Source of the DNA: Amycolatopsis oliviviridis
Lineage (GTDB): Bacteria; Actinomycetota; Actinomycetes; Mycobacteriales; Pseudonocardiaceae
Assembly: GCF_014654365.1 (NCBI RefSeq)
Contig: NZ_BNAY01000003.1
Location: forward strand, 434,001 to 498,000
DNA: 64,000 nt
Direction: 5' to 3'
Below, piece after piece: positions 16,102 to 24,863 of this stretch (position 1 is the first letter of the stretch; every line of letters begins with the position of its first letter). The notes beneath the pieces were generated by a model. It was not told the origin of the DNA, searched no databases, and worked only from the letters and a program-made list of their open reading frames with translations. Made by a program: the position numbers and the translations under genes.

Positions 16102-17529
16102 ATGACGGCACGAACCAGGTCCTGGTCCGCGCTTTTCGCACTGTGCCTGGGTTTCTTCATGGTCATGCTGGACGTCAGCATCGTGAACATCGCGGTGCCG
16201 TCGATGGTGCGCGAACTCGGCACCGACCTGACCACGGTGATCTGGGTGACCAGCGTGTACCTGCTCGCCTACGCCGTCCCGATCCTGCCCGCCGGCAGGC
16301 TGGGTGACCGGCTCGGGCCGAAACGCGTCTTCGTCGCCGGGCTCCTGGTGTTCACCGCTGCCTCGCTGTGGTGCGGGCTTTCCGGCAGTGTGGAGACGCT
16401 GATCGTCGCCCGCGCGGTGCAGGGTTTCGGCGCCGCGTTGCTGACCCCGCAGACCACGGCCTTCATCACGCATCTGTTCCCGCCGGACGAACGCGGCCCG
16501 GCGATGGGCGCCTGGGGCAGTGTCGCGGGCCTCGCCATGATCACCGGCCCGGTGCTGGGCGGCGTGCTGGTCGACCGGCTCGGCTGGGAGTGGATCTTCT
16601 TCGCGAACGTCCCCGTCGGGCTGCTCGCGTTGACGCTCACCGTGTTCCTCGTCCCGGACTGGCGGCCGGGCAACTCGCACCGCTTCGACATCCCGGGAAT
16701 CCTGCTCTTCGGCGCGGGTCTCGTGTGCGTCGTCTTCGGTATCCAAAATGGACAGACCTACGACTGGGGAACGGTCGTCGCGGGAATCGGGGTCTTCCCC
16801 ATCATCGGGACGGGGTTGCTGCTCCTGGGGATCTTCGTCCTGTGGCAGCGGGCCAACCGCCGCGAGCCGCTGCTGCCGTTGCGGATCTTCCGCCATCGCG
16901 ACTTCTCCCTCGGCGCCGCGTCCGCGGTGATGGTCGGGTTCGCGATGACCAGCATGCTCCTGCTGCTCGTCATCTACGTCCAGTCGGTGCTCGGCCTGTC
17001 CCCGGCCGACGCCGGTCTGCTCATCGCGCCACTCGCCGTGGTGTCCGGCTCCGTCGCGCCGTTCGCCGGCCGGTTGTCGGACCGGGTCAATCCCAAGTAC
17101 CTGCTGATGTTCGGGCTGCTCTCACTGGGCTGCGGCCTCGGCGTCGTCTCGCTGGTGATCATCCCGGCGAGCTCGCCGCAGGCCCTCATCCCCGGGCTGC
17201 TGCTCTGCGGTCTCGGTGTCGGGTTCACCTTCTCCCCGATGAGCAACGTGACCCTCAACGCGGTCGAGCGTTCGCTGGTCGGCAGCGCCTCGGGCATCTT
17301 CAACACCGCGCGTCAGGTCGGCGGGGTGCTCGGGAGCGCGGCTGTCGGTGTCCTGGTTCAGACACGGACCGGCGAGGCGGCGGCGCTCACCGACGCGGTC
17401 AAGACCACCTTCCTGCTTCCTGTCGGCGTGTTGTTCCTCGGCCTGCTGTGCTCGGCGGGCATGCGGGCCGGGCAACGGCGGCCGATCGGGCGGCACAGAT
17501 CGCCCGATCGGATGACCGTGACCCGGTGA
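16102..17529 (+). CDS. MFS exporter, DHA2 (14-helix) type
   Basis: A 475-residue transporter of the drug:H+ antiporter-2 family. It has about 14 hydrophobic segments; the first contains LDVSIVNIAVPSM, the DHA2 motif D1, motif A reads GRLGDRLGPKR after helix 2, and the antiporter motif C is VAGLAMITGPVLGGVLVDRLG in helix 5. It ends in a basic tail. As the last gene of the 10.9-17.5 kb run it may export the product or give self-resistance; equally it could be an independent drug exporter. Confidence 0.92.
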   Translation: MTARTRSWSALFALCLGFFMVMLDVSIVNIAVPSMVRELGTDLTTVIWVTSVYLLAYAVPILPAGRLGDRLGPKRVFVAGLLVFTAASLWCGLSGSVETLIVARAVQGFGAALLTPQTTAFITHLFPPDERGPAMGAWGSVAGLAMITGPVLGGVLVDRLGWEWIFFANVPVGLLALTLTVFLVPDWRPGNSHRFDIPGILLFGAGLVCVVFGIQNGQTYDWGTVVAGIGVFPIIGTGLLLLGIFVLWQRANRREPLLPLRIFRHRDFSLGAASAVMVGFAMTSMLLLLVIYVQSVLGLSPADAGLLIAPLAVVSGSVAPFAGRLSDRVNPKYLLMFGLLSLGCGLGVVSLVIIPASSPQALIPGLLLCGLGVGFTFSPMSNVTLNAVERSLVGSASGIFNTARQVGGVLGSAAVGVLVQTRTGEAAALTDAVKTTFLLPVGVLFLGLLCSAGMRAGQRRPIGRHRSPDRMTVTR

Positions 17530-17560
17530 TCACCGGTCGTGGCCTGGTTACCGTCGAAGG

Positions 17561-18553
17561 ATGACTCTCGTACCGACGGTCGACCTGAGCACCTGGGAAA
17601 ACGGCGATCGCGCGAAGCTCGCGCACACCGTCGACGAGGCATTGCGGCGTGTCGGGTTCCTCCAGGTCGTCGGGCATGGAATCCCGCGGGCGACGATCGA
17701 CGACATGTGCGAAGCGACCGCCGCGTTCTTCGCGCTCCCTGTCGGGGAGAAGCTCCGATCCGCGCCCGCCGACCGCGCCTCGGATCGCGGCTACGCGGCC
17801 GAAGGCACCGAAGGTCTGGCGTACAGCCTCGGCGAGACGACACCGCCCGACCTGTCGGAGTCCTTCGTCATCGGCGCGGAGCACATCGACGGCGAGGATC
17901 CGTACGGTTTCTTCGTCCCCAACATCTGGCCCGGCTCGCCGGAGCGGCTGCGGTCCGCCCTCACCGAGTACGAGGCCGAGGCACACCGCGTCGCGCGGGT
18001 GCTGCTGGAGATCTTCGAGCAGGCGCTCGGCCTCCCCGGCGGCCACCTCGGCGCGTACACCCGGCATCCGACGCGCACCCTGCGGGTCAATCACTTCGAG
18101 CGCCGCGCCGGAGCGCCCGAACCGCTGCCGGGCCAGATGCGGCTCGGCGCGCACACCGACTACGGCATCGTCACCGTCCTCTACGCCGATCCCGTCCCCG
18201 GCCTGCAGATCCACGGCCCCGACGGCGCCTGGCACGACGTCGTCCCCGACGAAGGCGCGCTCGTGGTGAACCTCGGCGACCTCACCGCGCAGTGGACCAA
18301 CGACCGCTGGCGCTCCACGCTGCACCGGGTCGTGCCGCCGTCCGGGCCGGGGCCGTCGCGGCGGCGGAGCGTGGCGTTCTTCTTCGACGGCGACCACGAC
18401 GCCCGGTTCGAATGCCTCCCGACCTGCCGATCTCCCGAAAATCCGCCGAAGTATCCGCCGGTCCTCGGAGGTGAGCACCTCTACGCGAAGATCACCGGCG
18501 GGCGCACCCTCGAACCGTCCGACGCGATGAACACCGCCGCCGATCGAAACTGA
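17561..18553 (+). CDS. 2-oxoglutarate/Fe(II) oxygenase, isopenicillin-N-synthase-like
   Basis: A 330-residue non-haem iron oxygenase. The N-terminal DIOX_N region contains LRRVGFLQVVGHGIP; the jelly-roll domain holds the iron ligands His198 and Asp200 (GAHTDYG) and His255 (STLHRVV), and the 2-oxoglutarate-binding Arg-x-Ser lies at 268-270 (RRRSVAFFF). It resembles the actinomycete relatives of gibberellin or ethylene oxidases that hydroxylate small molecules. The start is 31 bases after the exporter stop, so it could be part of the same transcript, but it is also found as a lone gene in many genomes. Confidence 0.9.
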   Translation: MTLVPTVDLSTWENGDRAKLAHTVDEALRRVGFLQVVGHGIPRATIDDMCEATAAFFALPVGEKLRSAPADRASDRGYAAEGTEGLAYSLGETTPPDLSESFVIGAEHIDGEDPYGFFVPNIWPGSPERLRSALTEYEAEAHRVARVLLEIFEQALGLPGGHLGAYTRHPTRTLRVNHFERRAGAPEPLPGQMRLGAHTDYGIVTVLYADPVPGLQIHGPDGAWHDVVPDEGALVVNLGDLTAQWTNDRWRSTLHRVVPPSGPGPSRRRSVAFFFDGDHDARFECLPTCRSPENPPKYPPVLGGEHLYAKITGGRTLEPSDAMNTAADRN

Positions 18554-18649
18554 GGGAGAATCCCCGGAGAACGATGTCCGGTCCTGTCCGGCGGCTCCGA
18601 CGTCTCCGGCAGAAGGCACCGGAGCGGTGCCCGCCGAGAGGAGACGACC

Positions 18650-19054
18650 GTGAAGTACATGATCATGATGATGGGGTCGCAGCAGGATCTCGAAACCATG
18701 GGCGGCAAGTGGAGCGCCGAAGACATCACGGCCCTGCACGAGTTCATGGGCAAATGGAACAACGACCTGGTCGAGACCGGCGAGTTCGTCGACGCGCAGG
18801 GGCTCTCCCAGCCGGCGCACGCACGCCGCATCTCGCTGCGCGACGGCGCTCCGGTGGTGACGGACGGCCCGTACGCCGAGACGCAGGAGGTCCTGGTCGG
18901 CTACACGATCGTCGACTGCGCGAGCTACGACCGCGCGACCGAGATCGCGGCCAAGCTGGCGGACACCCCGTTCCCGGAAGGCTTCGACCTCCAGCGCGAC
19001 TGGTACGTCGACATCCGGCCGTGCGCCGACAGCTTCGAAGAACTGGAGCTCTAG
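18650..19054 (+). CDS. YCII-related (DGPF-type) protein, partner of ECF sigma factor
   Basis: A 134-residue protein of the YCII/DGPF family: MKYMIMMM at the N-terminus, the motif VVTDGPYAETQEVLVGY at about residues 67-83 and a C-terminal ferredoxin-like strand. The ATG has GAGAGGAGAC upstream. It ends in TAG one base before the GTG of the sigma factor gene. The pair YCII plus ECF42-type sigma factor is a known conserved arrangement; the small protein is thought to take part in signalling, but its biochemical role is not established. Confidence 0.92.
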   Translation: MKYMIMMMGSQQDLETMGGKWSAEDITALHEFMGKWNNDLVETGEFVDAQGLSQPAHARRISLRDGAPVVTDGPYAETQEVLVGYTIVDCASYDRATEIAAKLADTPFPEGFDLQRDWYVDIRPCADSFEELEL

Positions 19055-20284
19055 GTGCCGGACAGCGGCGCCGAGGATCTGCTGCGTGAGCTGTCACCGC
19101 AGGTCCTCGGCGCCGTCGTCCGCCGGTACGGTCACTTCGACCTGGCGGAGGACGCGACGCAGGAGGCGCTTCTCGCGGCCTCGGCGCAATGGCCCGTCGA
19201 GGGGCGGCCGGACAATCCACGCGCGTGGCTGATCACGGTCGCTTCGCGGCGGCTGACCGATCTGCTCCGTGCCGAACAGGCGCGGCGGCGTCGCGAGGAC
19301 GCCGTCGTCCAGCGGACGCTGCCGGAGGAACACCTCGCGCCCGCGGCGGACCGGCGGGCGGCCGATTCGGACGACACGCTCATCCTGCTCTTCCTGTGCT
19401 GCCACCCGTCCCTGTCGCCCGCGTCGCAGATCGCGCTGACGCTGCGGGCGGTCGGCGGTCTCACCACGGCGGAGATCGCCCGCGCGTTCCTGGTCCCCGA
19501 GTCGACGATGACGCGGCGGATCAGCCGCGCGAAGACCGGTATCAAGAGCAGCGGCGTCCCGTTCGGCATGCCGCCGGAAGCCGACCGTGCCGCGCGGCTC
19601 GACGCCGTGCTCCACGTGCTGTACCTGATCTTCAACGAGGGGTACGCCAGCACGTCCGGTCCCGATCTGGTGCGGACCGAACTCGCCGCCGAAGCCATCC
19701 GGCTGACCAGGATCGTCCATCGGCTGCTGCCGGACGACAGCGAGGTCACCGGGCTGCTCGCGCTGATGCTGCTCACCGACGCGCGCCGTCCGGCGAGGAC
19801 GGGACCGGACGGCGCGCCGATCCCGATGTCCGAACAGGACCGGGATCGCTGGAACGGCGAGTACATCGCCGAGGGCATCGCGCTGCTGTCCGGCGCGCTG
19901 CCGCACGGGCCGACCGGGCAGTTCCAGATCCAGGCGGCGATCGCCGCGCTGCACGACGAGGCGCCGGGCGCCGAAGAGACCGATTGGCCGCAGATCGAGG
20001 CGCTGTACGAACTACTGCTGCGTCTCTCGGACAATCCCGTGGTGGCGCTGAACCACGCTGTCGCCGTCGGGATGGCGCGTGGACCGCGAGAAGGCCTGGC
20101 GGCCTTGGAAAAGCTCGGCGACCGGCTCCCCGGCGACCACCGGTTCCACGCCGCCCGCGCGCATCTACTCGAAATGGCCGGGGAAACCGCCGGCGCCGTC
20201 GAGTCCTATGTGGAGGCCGCGCGACGCGCGACAAGCCTTCCGCACCAACGCTACCTGCACTCGCGCGCCGCTCGCTTACGGTGA
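19055..20284 (+). CDS. ECF-family RNA polymerase sigma factor, ECF42-like
   Basis: A 409-residue sigma factor. Region 2 (YGHFDLAEDATQEALLAASA) and region 4 (GGLTTAEIARAFLVPESTMT, near residue 145) are followed by a C-terminal extension of about 220 residues (TPR-like; ALNHAVAVGMARGPREGLAALE) that replaces a separate anti-sigma factor in this group. It starts with GTG directly after the YCII stop, so the two are co-translated. A 15-bp terminator follows. Confidence 0.93.
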   Translation: MPDSGAEDLLRELSPQVLGAVVRRYGHFDLAEDATQEALLAASAQWPVEGRPDNPRAWLITVASRRLTDLLRAEQARRRREDAVVQRTLPEEHLAPAADRRAADSDDTLILLFLCCHPSLSPASQIALTLRAVGGLTTAEIARAFLVPESTMTRRISRAKTGIKSSGVPFGMPPEADRAARLDAVLHVLYLIFNEGYASTSGPDLVRTELAAEAIRLTRIVHRLLPDDSEVTGLLALMLLTDARRPARTGPDGAPIPMSEQDRDRWNGEYIAEGIALLSGALPHGPTGQFQIQAAIAALHDEAPGAEETDWPQIEALYELLLRLSDNPVVALNHAVAVGMARGPREGLAALEKLGDRLPGDHRFHAARAHLLEMAGETAGAVESYVEAARRATSLPHQRYLHSRAARLR

Positions 20285-20290
20285 CGCAAT

Positions 20291-20331
20291 TCGGCACCTG
20301 CTTGCGGAGGTTCGTCGCAAGCAGGTGCCGA
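20291..20331. terminator. Bidirectional terminator between sigma factor and secreted protein genes
   Basis: A perfect 15-bp stem, TCGGCACCTGCTTGC and GCAAGCAGGTGCCGA, with an 11-base loop, placed between two convergent stops (20284 and 20343). Confidence 0.85.
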
Positions 20332-20342
20332 GTCGCGTTGTG

Positions 20343-21200
20343 CTAGCAGCTGAGCAACAAGCCGGTGATCGCCGTGCAGGTCGACGTCGACGTGTTGTTG
20401 GCCGCGTTCGGGTCCGCGACGGAACTCTGCGTGATCTTCGCGGTCGTCTTGACCGGCCCGATGGTCAGCAGCCCGGCGGCCACCGAGAACTTGGCCGTGA
20501 CACTGGCTCCGGACGCGAGCGACGGGAAGTCGCAGTTGACGATCTTCGTGCCGCTCGGGTGCGAGCACGCGGAGGAGCCGGTGAAGCCCAGGCCGTTGCC
20601 GAGGGTCGACGCCACCCGGATCCCGGAAGCCGTGGCGGGACCGGCGTTGGTGACCTTGACCGTGTAGTCGATCGACGACGTCAGGATCCCGCGCGGGGAC
20701 GCGGTCAGCGTGACACCGAGGTCGGCGGTGCTCGGCGTGCCGGTGACGGTGAGCACGGGACCGTCGAGGATCTCGAAGCTGTAGTTGTCACCGACGAACT
20801 GGTGCTGCAGGGTGACGCTGCCCAGCGGGGCGTCGTCCTTGACCCGGAAGGTGAACACCACGGTCTTGCTCTGACCGGGCGTCACGGAGCCGACGCCGCC
20901 GCGGATGCTGCCGCCGAGCATGTCGCAGGCGAACGCGCCCGGGCAGGACACCAGGTCGACGATCCCCGGCAGCGAGGATTCCTTGCCGTAGAGCGTCGCC
21001 TTGCCACCTTCGATGGTGGACGTCGCGTCGGCGTTGTAGACGGTCTGCGAGACGGTGAACGTCTGTCCACGTTGGACAGTGGTCGGAGATACCTCCACCG
21101 CGCTGGTCGGCGGGGCGGCGACGGCGGAAGGCGGCGTGACGAGCATGATCGCGGCCACGGCGGCCACGAGGGACAGCAGCGAGGCTCTTCGAAGCTTCAT
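20343..21200 (-). CDS. Secreted DUF11-type repeat protein
   Basis: A 285-residue exported protein. The signal peptide (MKLRRASLLSLVAAVAAIML, cleavage after PSAVA) is followed by two Ig-like beta domains. The second contains the conserved-repeat pattern of DUF11 proteins: ADLGVTLTASP, YTVKVTNAGPATASG and DPNAANNTSTS. Cys residues (CPGAFAC, CSHPS, VNCDF, the final LLLSC) probably form disulfides. No cell-wall sorting signal is present, so it is likely released or loosely surface-bound. Function unknown; DUF11 domains usually act as spacers or adhesion modules. The ATG at 21200 is preferred to upstream starts because the signal peptide begins there. Confidence 0.88.
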   Translation of the reverse strand: MKLRRASLLSLVAAVAAIMLVTPPSAVAAPPTSAVEVSPTTVQRGQTFTVSQTVYNADATSTIEGGKATLYGKESSLPGIVDLVSCPGAFACDMLGGSIRGGVGSVTPGQSKTVVFTFRVKDDAPLGSVTLQHQFVGDNYSFEILDGPVLTVTGTPSTADLGVTLTASPRGILTSSIDYTVKVTNAGPATASGIRVASTLGNGLGFTGSSACSHPSGTKIVNCDFPSLASGASVTAKFSVAAGLLTIGPVKTTAKITQSSVADPNAANNTSTSTCTAITGLLLSC

Positions 21201-21416
21201 CCTGTTCTCACTATTCCGGTCGGGGGCGTTTCGCCGATCGGTTCGGACAACGATCAGTCGCCCCGGAACGGACATTCGTTACCAGTGTCTCCCGCCAGGT
21301 GGCCCGACGGTCTCACCCGCTCGGAGTAGTCACTTTCGCATTCCGGGAGCACAGCGCGGGTCTTCGGTCAGCAGTTCGATCATCGCTCGTTCCCAAGCTG
21401 TGACTAAAGCGGCCGG

Positions 21417-21590
21417 TCAAGGCGCCGTCGCCCCTTCACCGCGGAGCGCCGGGAGCAGATTCGCTTCCTCGTAGGCGAAATGCGCTTCCAGCCCGCCGGC
21501 GATCCGCTCGAACTCCCCGCGCAACGCGGCGCTTTCGACCGCCCCCTCGCCCCGCAGCAACGCGTCGAGGTCGAGCAGCGCGAAGCGGAT
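21417..21590 (-). pseudogene. Hemerythrin-like (HHE) gene, C-terminal remnant
   Basis: The minus strand encodes about 58 residues, RFALLDLDALLRGEG then FERIAGGLEAHFAYEEANLLPAL, ending at a TGA (21417-21419). This is the last third of an HHE cation-binding protein; the His/Glu of AHFAYEE are iron ligands. The first two helices with the other ligands, a start codon and a promoter are missing. The frame breaks off at 21580-21600, where the MarR remnant begins on the other strand. Confidence 0.7.
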
Positions 21591-21591
21591 C

Positions 21592-21954
21592 AAGATCCCC
21601 GAAGAACTCCAGTCGCTGTCGCTGGCACCGCGTCACTTGTCGCTGCTGTCGTACCTGCTCTTCGACGGGCCGATGACGGTGAACGAACTGGCCGAACGGC
21701 TCGAGGTCGCCCCGACCACGGTGAGCCTGATGGTCGGCGAGCTGAGCAAGAAGGACGTGCTCGACCGGCGCGAGGACGAGGCGGACCGGCGACGGCGGAT
21801 CGTCGCCATCGCCGAACGGATGCGGCCCGCGATCGACGGCTGGCTCGCCCAGGGCGCCCGCGCCTGGCAGAAGGCGCTCTCGCCGCTGACCCCGGCCGAG
21901 CGCCGCCTGTTCATCGACACGTTGCGGGCTTACGAGGACGGACTCACCGGCTAG
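21592..21954 (+). pseudogene. MarR-family regulator gene lacking its 5' end
   Basis: About 120 residues of a MarR protein: PEELQSLSLAPRHLSLLSYL, the winged helix VNELAERLEVAPTTVSLMVG with the DRREDEADRRRR wing, and the C-terminal dimerisation helix. The first 30-40 residues (helix 1) and any start codon with a ribosome-binding site are absent; upstream the frame runs into antisense of the hemerythrin remnant. Translation might still begin at the TTG at 21637, but that product would lack the dimer helix. The gene overlaps the convergent methyltransferase stop by four bases. Confidence 0.7.
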
Positions 21955-22739
21955 GTGATCCGGACGGTGACCTGGTTGTCCGCGTAGGTGTAGGCCACGT
22001 ATTCGAATTCGACGCCGGTGCGTTCGACGTATTCCAGCCACGCCTTGTGTTCGTGCTGCTGCCAGCCCGGGTAATTGAAGAACTCGTCGAAGTGCACGAT
22101 GCTGCCCGGCCGCAGGCGCGGGCCCGCCAGCTCCAGCACGGTTTTCGCCGAGCTGTACAGATCGCCGTCCACGTGCAGGAAATCGACGACGCCTTCGTGC
22201 TTCTCGAGAAAGCCGGGAAGGGTGTCGGCGAAGAGGCCGACGACGAGTTCGGCACCGGGGACGTCCGGCAGGTCGTCCCGCGCGAACGAACCGGCGGGCA
22301 TCCCGTTGAGCCAGTTCTCCGGCAGGCCCTGGAACCAGTCGAACCCGTAGGTCTCGACGCCCCCGCGTGCCTTGGCGATCACGCGCAGTGTGTTCCCGCT
22401 GGCGACGCCGAATTCGAGCGCCATCCCGCCCGACGGGGCAAGGGAAAGCGCGTACGCGAGTGTCTCTTGTGGACGCGCGAAGTGCTTTGTCCCGGTCAGA
22501 TGCTCACGGGCGAAACGATTGCTGTCCCGCGCCGCGTCCTGATCACCGGCGTAGATCATGTCGCGACGGCTGCGGATTTCGAACTCGATGACGCGATCGA
22601 AACAGCGATCCCCTTGCCGGACGATCTCCGCGCGCAGTTCCGCGGCGACGCGTTCCAGTTCCTCCGTATAAGGATCATGAAATCGCCGCGCGAGCCGGTG
22701 CAGGCGCCGGCCGACGGTGCCGCGGGCCGATCGGCCCAA
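21951..22739 (-). CDS. TylF/MycF-like class I methyltransferase
   Basis: A 262-residue protein of the macrocin-O-methyltransferase-like family: MALEFGVASGNTLRVIA is the SAM-binding motif I, FDWFQGLPENW follows, and VVDFLHVDGDLYSSAKTVL carries the metal-binding Asp typical of TylF relatives (HVDGDLYSS). HFDEFFNYPGW supplies the next metal ligands. The start is uncertain: a TTG at 22739 gives a basic N-terminal tail. No sugar or antibiotic gene is adjacent, so the acceptor is unknown. Confidence 0.82.
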   Translation of the reverse strand: MGRSARGTVGRRLHRLARRFHDPYTEELERVAAELRAEIVRQGDRCFDRVIEFEIRSRRDMIYAGDQDAARDSNRFAREHLTGTKHFARPQETLAYALSLAPSGGMALEFGVASGNTLRVIAKARGGVETYGFDWFQGLPENWLNGMPAGSFARDDLPDVPGAELVVGLFADTLPGFLEKHEGVVDFLHVDGDLYSSAKTVLELAGPRLRPGSIVHFDEFFNYPGWQQHEHKAWLEYVERTGVEFEYVAYTYADNQVTVRIT

Positions 22740-22876
22740 GGTTTTCAGGGCTGATCGGGTACCAGGTGACGCATTCCGGGACGATACACCAGCACCGTTC
22801 GGGTGAACGGCTCCAGAACACCGGGACCGGTTTCGTTGCGGTAACCGAGGGGTCCGCTCCTAGCATCGCGTTCATC

Positions 22877-22896
22877 GCCGGTGATCGATCACCGGC
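22877..22896. promoter_or_regulatory. 20-bp perfect palindrome, probable operator
   Basis: GCCGGTGATC followed by GATCACCGGC is a perfect 20-bp palindrome ending 19 bases before the start of the NAD(P)-binding protein gene. No regulator gene is adjacent apart from the damaged MarR gene about 1 kb away. Confidence 0.65.
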
Positions 22897-22915
22897 ACGG
22901 GAAACAAGGAGCACG

Positions 22916-23569
22916 ATGAGCAGGATCGTCATCTTCGGGGCGGGCGGACGCGGAGGGCGACGCGCCGTCGCCGAAGCCGTGAGCCGCGGCCATCAGGTCA
23001 CCGCCGCCGTCCGGGATCCCCTGCGGCACAAGGATCTCGCCGGGGACCGCGTCACCTTGACCACCGCGGACGTCACGGTCGCGGACGACGTCGCGAAGGC
23101 CGCCGACGGGCACGACGCCGCGATCAGTTCCCTCTACCGCGCGGATCTCCCGGCACGGGAGTTCTACCCGGCCGCCGCGCACGCGCTGATCGGCGGCCTC
23201 GGCCGGGCCGGTGTCCCGAGACTGGTCGTCGTCGGCGTCGGATCGGCGCTGGAGATCTCGCCGGGCGTCGCGTTCCACGACCAGCCCGGGTGGCCGCCGG
23301 AGCACCGGGAATTCTCGCTCGGGCACACGGCGGAACTGGAGGTCTTCCGTGCGTCCGGCGACGGCCTCGACTGGGTGATCGTCGCGCCGCCGCCCGTGAT
23401 GCTCGACGAACACGCCGCCCGCACGGGCGAATACCGCAGCGGGGACCACCGGGTGCTGCCGCGCGCGGAGGACGCGGGACCGTTCTCCTACGCGGATCTC
23501 GCTGTCGCACTGGTCGACGAGATCGAACGGCCGAGGCATGCGAAGGAAATGTTCGCCATCGATCACTGA
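22916..23569 (+). CDS. NAD(P)H-binding epimerase/isomerase-like protein
   Basis: A 217-residue atypical SDR with the NmrA-like motif IVIFGAGGRGGRRAVAEAVSRGHQVTAAVRD, the usual ALIGGLGRAGVPRLVVVGVG strand and PFSYADLAVALVDEIE at the end. It lacks a clear YxxxK. Such proteins bind NADPH and act as flavin or quinone reductases, or as redox sensors. The start ATG at 22916 has CAAGGA upstream. The perfect palindrome just before the gene suggests it is repressed by a dedicated regulator. Confidence 0.85.
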   Translation: MSRIVIFGAGGRGGRRAVAEAVSRGHQVTAAVRDPLRHKDLAGDRVTLTTADVTVADDVAKAADGHDAAISSLYRADLPAREFYPAAAHALIGGLGRAGVPRLVVVGVGSALEISPGVAFHDQPGWPPEHREFSLGHTAELEVFRASGDGLDWVIVAPPPVMLDEHAARTGEYRSGDHRVLPRAEDAGPFSYADLAVALVDEIERPRHAKEMFAIDH

Positions 23570-23639
23570 TGGGAGACAACCTTCCAGCCGGGTTGTCCGT
23601 AAAGGGTTCACGTAACCGCGACAACTGGAAGGGTCCCAG

Positions 23640-24851
23640 ATGCGAGGCGTAGCAAGACGATCCGCGCTGACCGTGTCCGGTCTGGTCCTCGGCCTGTCCG
23701 GCCTGCTCACGAGCACGGCCGCGGCGAGCGAGGGCTGGCAGCTGGAACAACCGCTGGACAGCACGGCGAACCGGATCTATTTCGGCGTCACCGCCACCGG
23801 CGCGAACGACGCCTGGACCGTCGGCAGCGCCTGGACCGGCAGCGCCGAAGTCCCGGTCGCGGTCCACTGGGACGGCACGAAATGGGCCGACACCATCACC
23901 GCCCCGGTCACCGGCACCCGGCTCTCCGACGTCTCCGCCTCGGCGCCGGACAACGTCTGGGTCGCCGGTGACCGGACCACCGAAGCGGGCACACGGCGAC
24001 CGGCGCGCCTGCCCCGAGCGGCCGGCCCGCGCGCGGCCGCGTCGACGTCCACCGTGATCCAGCGGTGGGACGGCAAGGCGTGGACCGACGTCGAACACCC
24101 GAAACCGCCGGCGGGAATGGACGGTTTCCCCGTCGACATCGCCGCGTTCTCACCGAGTTCGGTCTGGCTGGTCTCCTCCGACTTCGATCCGAAGACGGGC
24201 ACCTCGGCTTACCACCTCGAACACTGGACCGGGAAGGCCTGGGAGCCGGTCGAGATCCCGCAGGTCGGCGCCCGCCCGCTCCAGCCGACCCGGGTCAGCG
24301 GCACCGGGGACGACGACCTGTGGGTCTCCGCGGCCGCCACGACGGACGGCAAGGAGACCCCGTTCCTGCTGCATTGGGACGGCAAGAGCTGGCGGCAGGT
24401 CGAGGTCCCCGTGCCGTCGGAGTACCGCACCGGCTGGCTGGTCAACCACGTCGTCCCCGACGGCCGCGGCTCTGTCTACGTCGTCGGCCGGGTGAACGAA
24501 TGGAACCCGACCGGCATCCCGGCGTTCGTCACGCGCTGGGACGGGCAGAAGTGGGCTCCGCTGGCGGCGAGCCCGTTCGACGAGATCAACGCGGCCGCGC
24601 TCGACGGCTCCGGGAAGCTGTGGACCGCGGGCTGGGTACCCGGTGACGCCCACATCCTGATGGCCGTGTGGAACGGGACGGAATGGCGGAAGGACGCGCT
24701 TCCGCCGGAGGTGGCCAAGACGGCCGAAGGCAGTTCGATCCTCGGGTTCACCGGCGTTCCCGGGACCCCGGGCGTGCTGGCCGCCGGGCTCGGCAGCTCG
24801 GGCGGGCTGCAGAGCACCTGGGGCGTGATCGCCTCACTGGGCCTGCGCTGA
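23640..24851 (+). CDS. Secreted beta-propeller-like protein with WDGKxW repeats
   Basis: A 403-residue exported protein: the signal peptide covers residues 1-29, then six copies of a short motif (HWDGTKW, RWDGKAW, HWTGKAW, HWDGKSW, RWDGQKW, VWNGTEW) occur every 45-65 residues, each preceded by a DVWVAG- or NDAWTVG-like turn. The spacing fits one blade per motif of a propeller. A Pro/Ala-rich insertion (residues about 120-138) separates blades two and three. Similar repeats are common in secreted actinomycete proteins of unknown function. GGAAGGG precedes the ATG, inside an imperfect inverted repeat (CCTTCCAG at 23580 and CTGGAAGG at 23625). Confidence 0.85.
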   Translation: MRGVARRSALTVSGLVLGLSGLLTSTAAASEGWQLEQPLDSTANRIYFGVTATGANDAWTVGSAWTGSAEVPVAVHWDGTKWADTITAPVTGTRLSDVSASAPDNVWVAGDRTTEAGTRRPARLPRAAGPRAAASTSTVIQRWDGKAWTDVEHPKPPAGMDGFPVDIAAFSPSSVWLVSSDFDPKTGTSAYHLEHWTGKAWEPVEIPQVGARPLQPTRVSGTGDDDLWVSAAATTDGKETPFLLHWDGKSWRQVEVPVPSEYRTGWLVNHVVPDGRGSVYVVGRVNEWNPTGIPAFVTRWDGQKWAPLAASPFDEINAAALDGSGKLWTAGWVPGDAHILMAVWNGTEWRKDALPPEVAKTAEGSSILGFTGVPGTPGVLAAGLGSSGGLQSTWGVIASLGLR

Positions 24852-24863
24852 CGCTGCTGTTCT

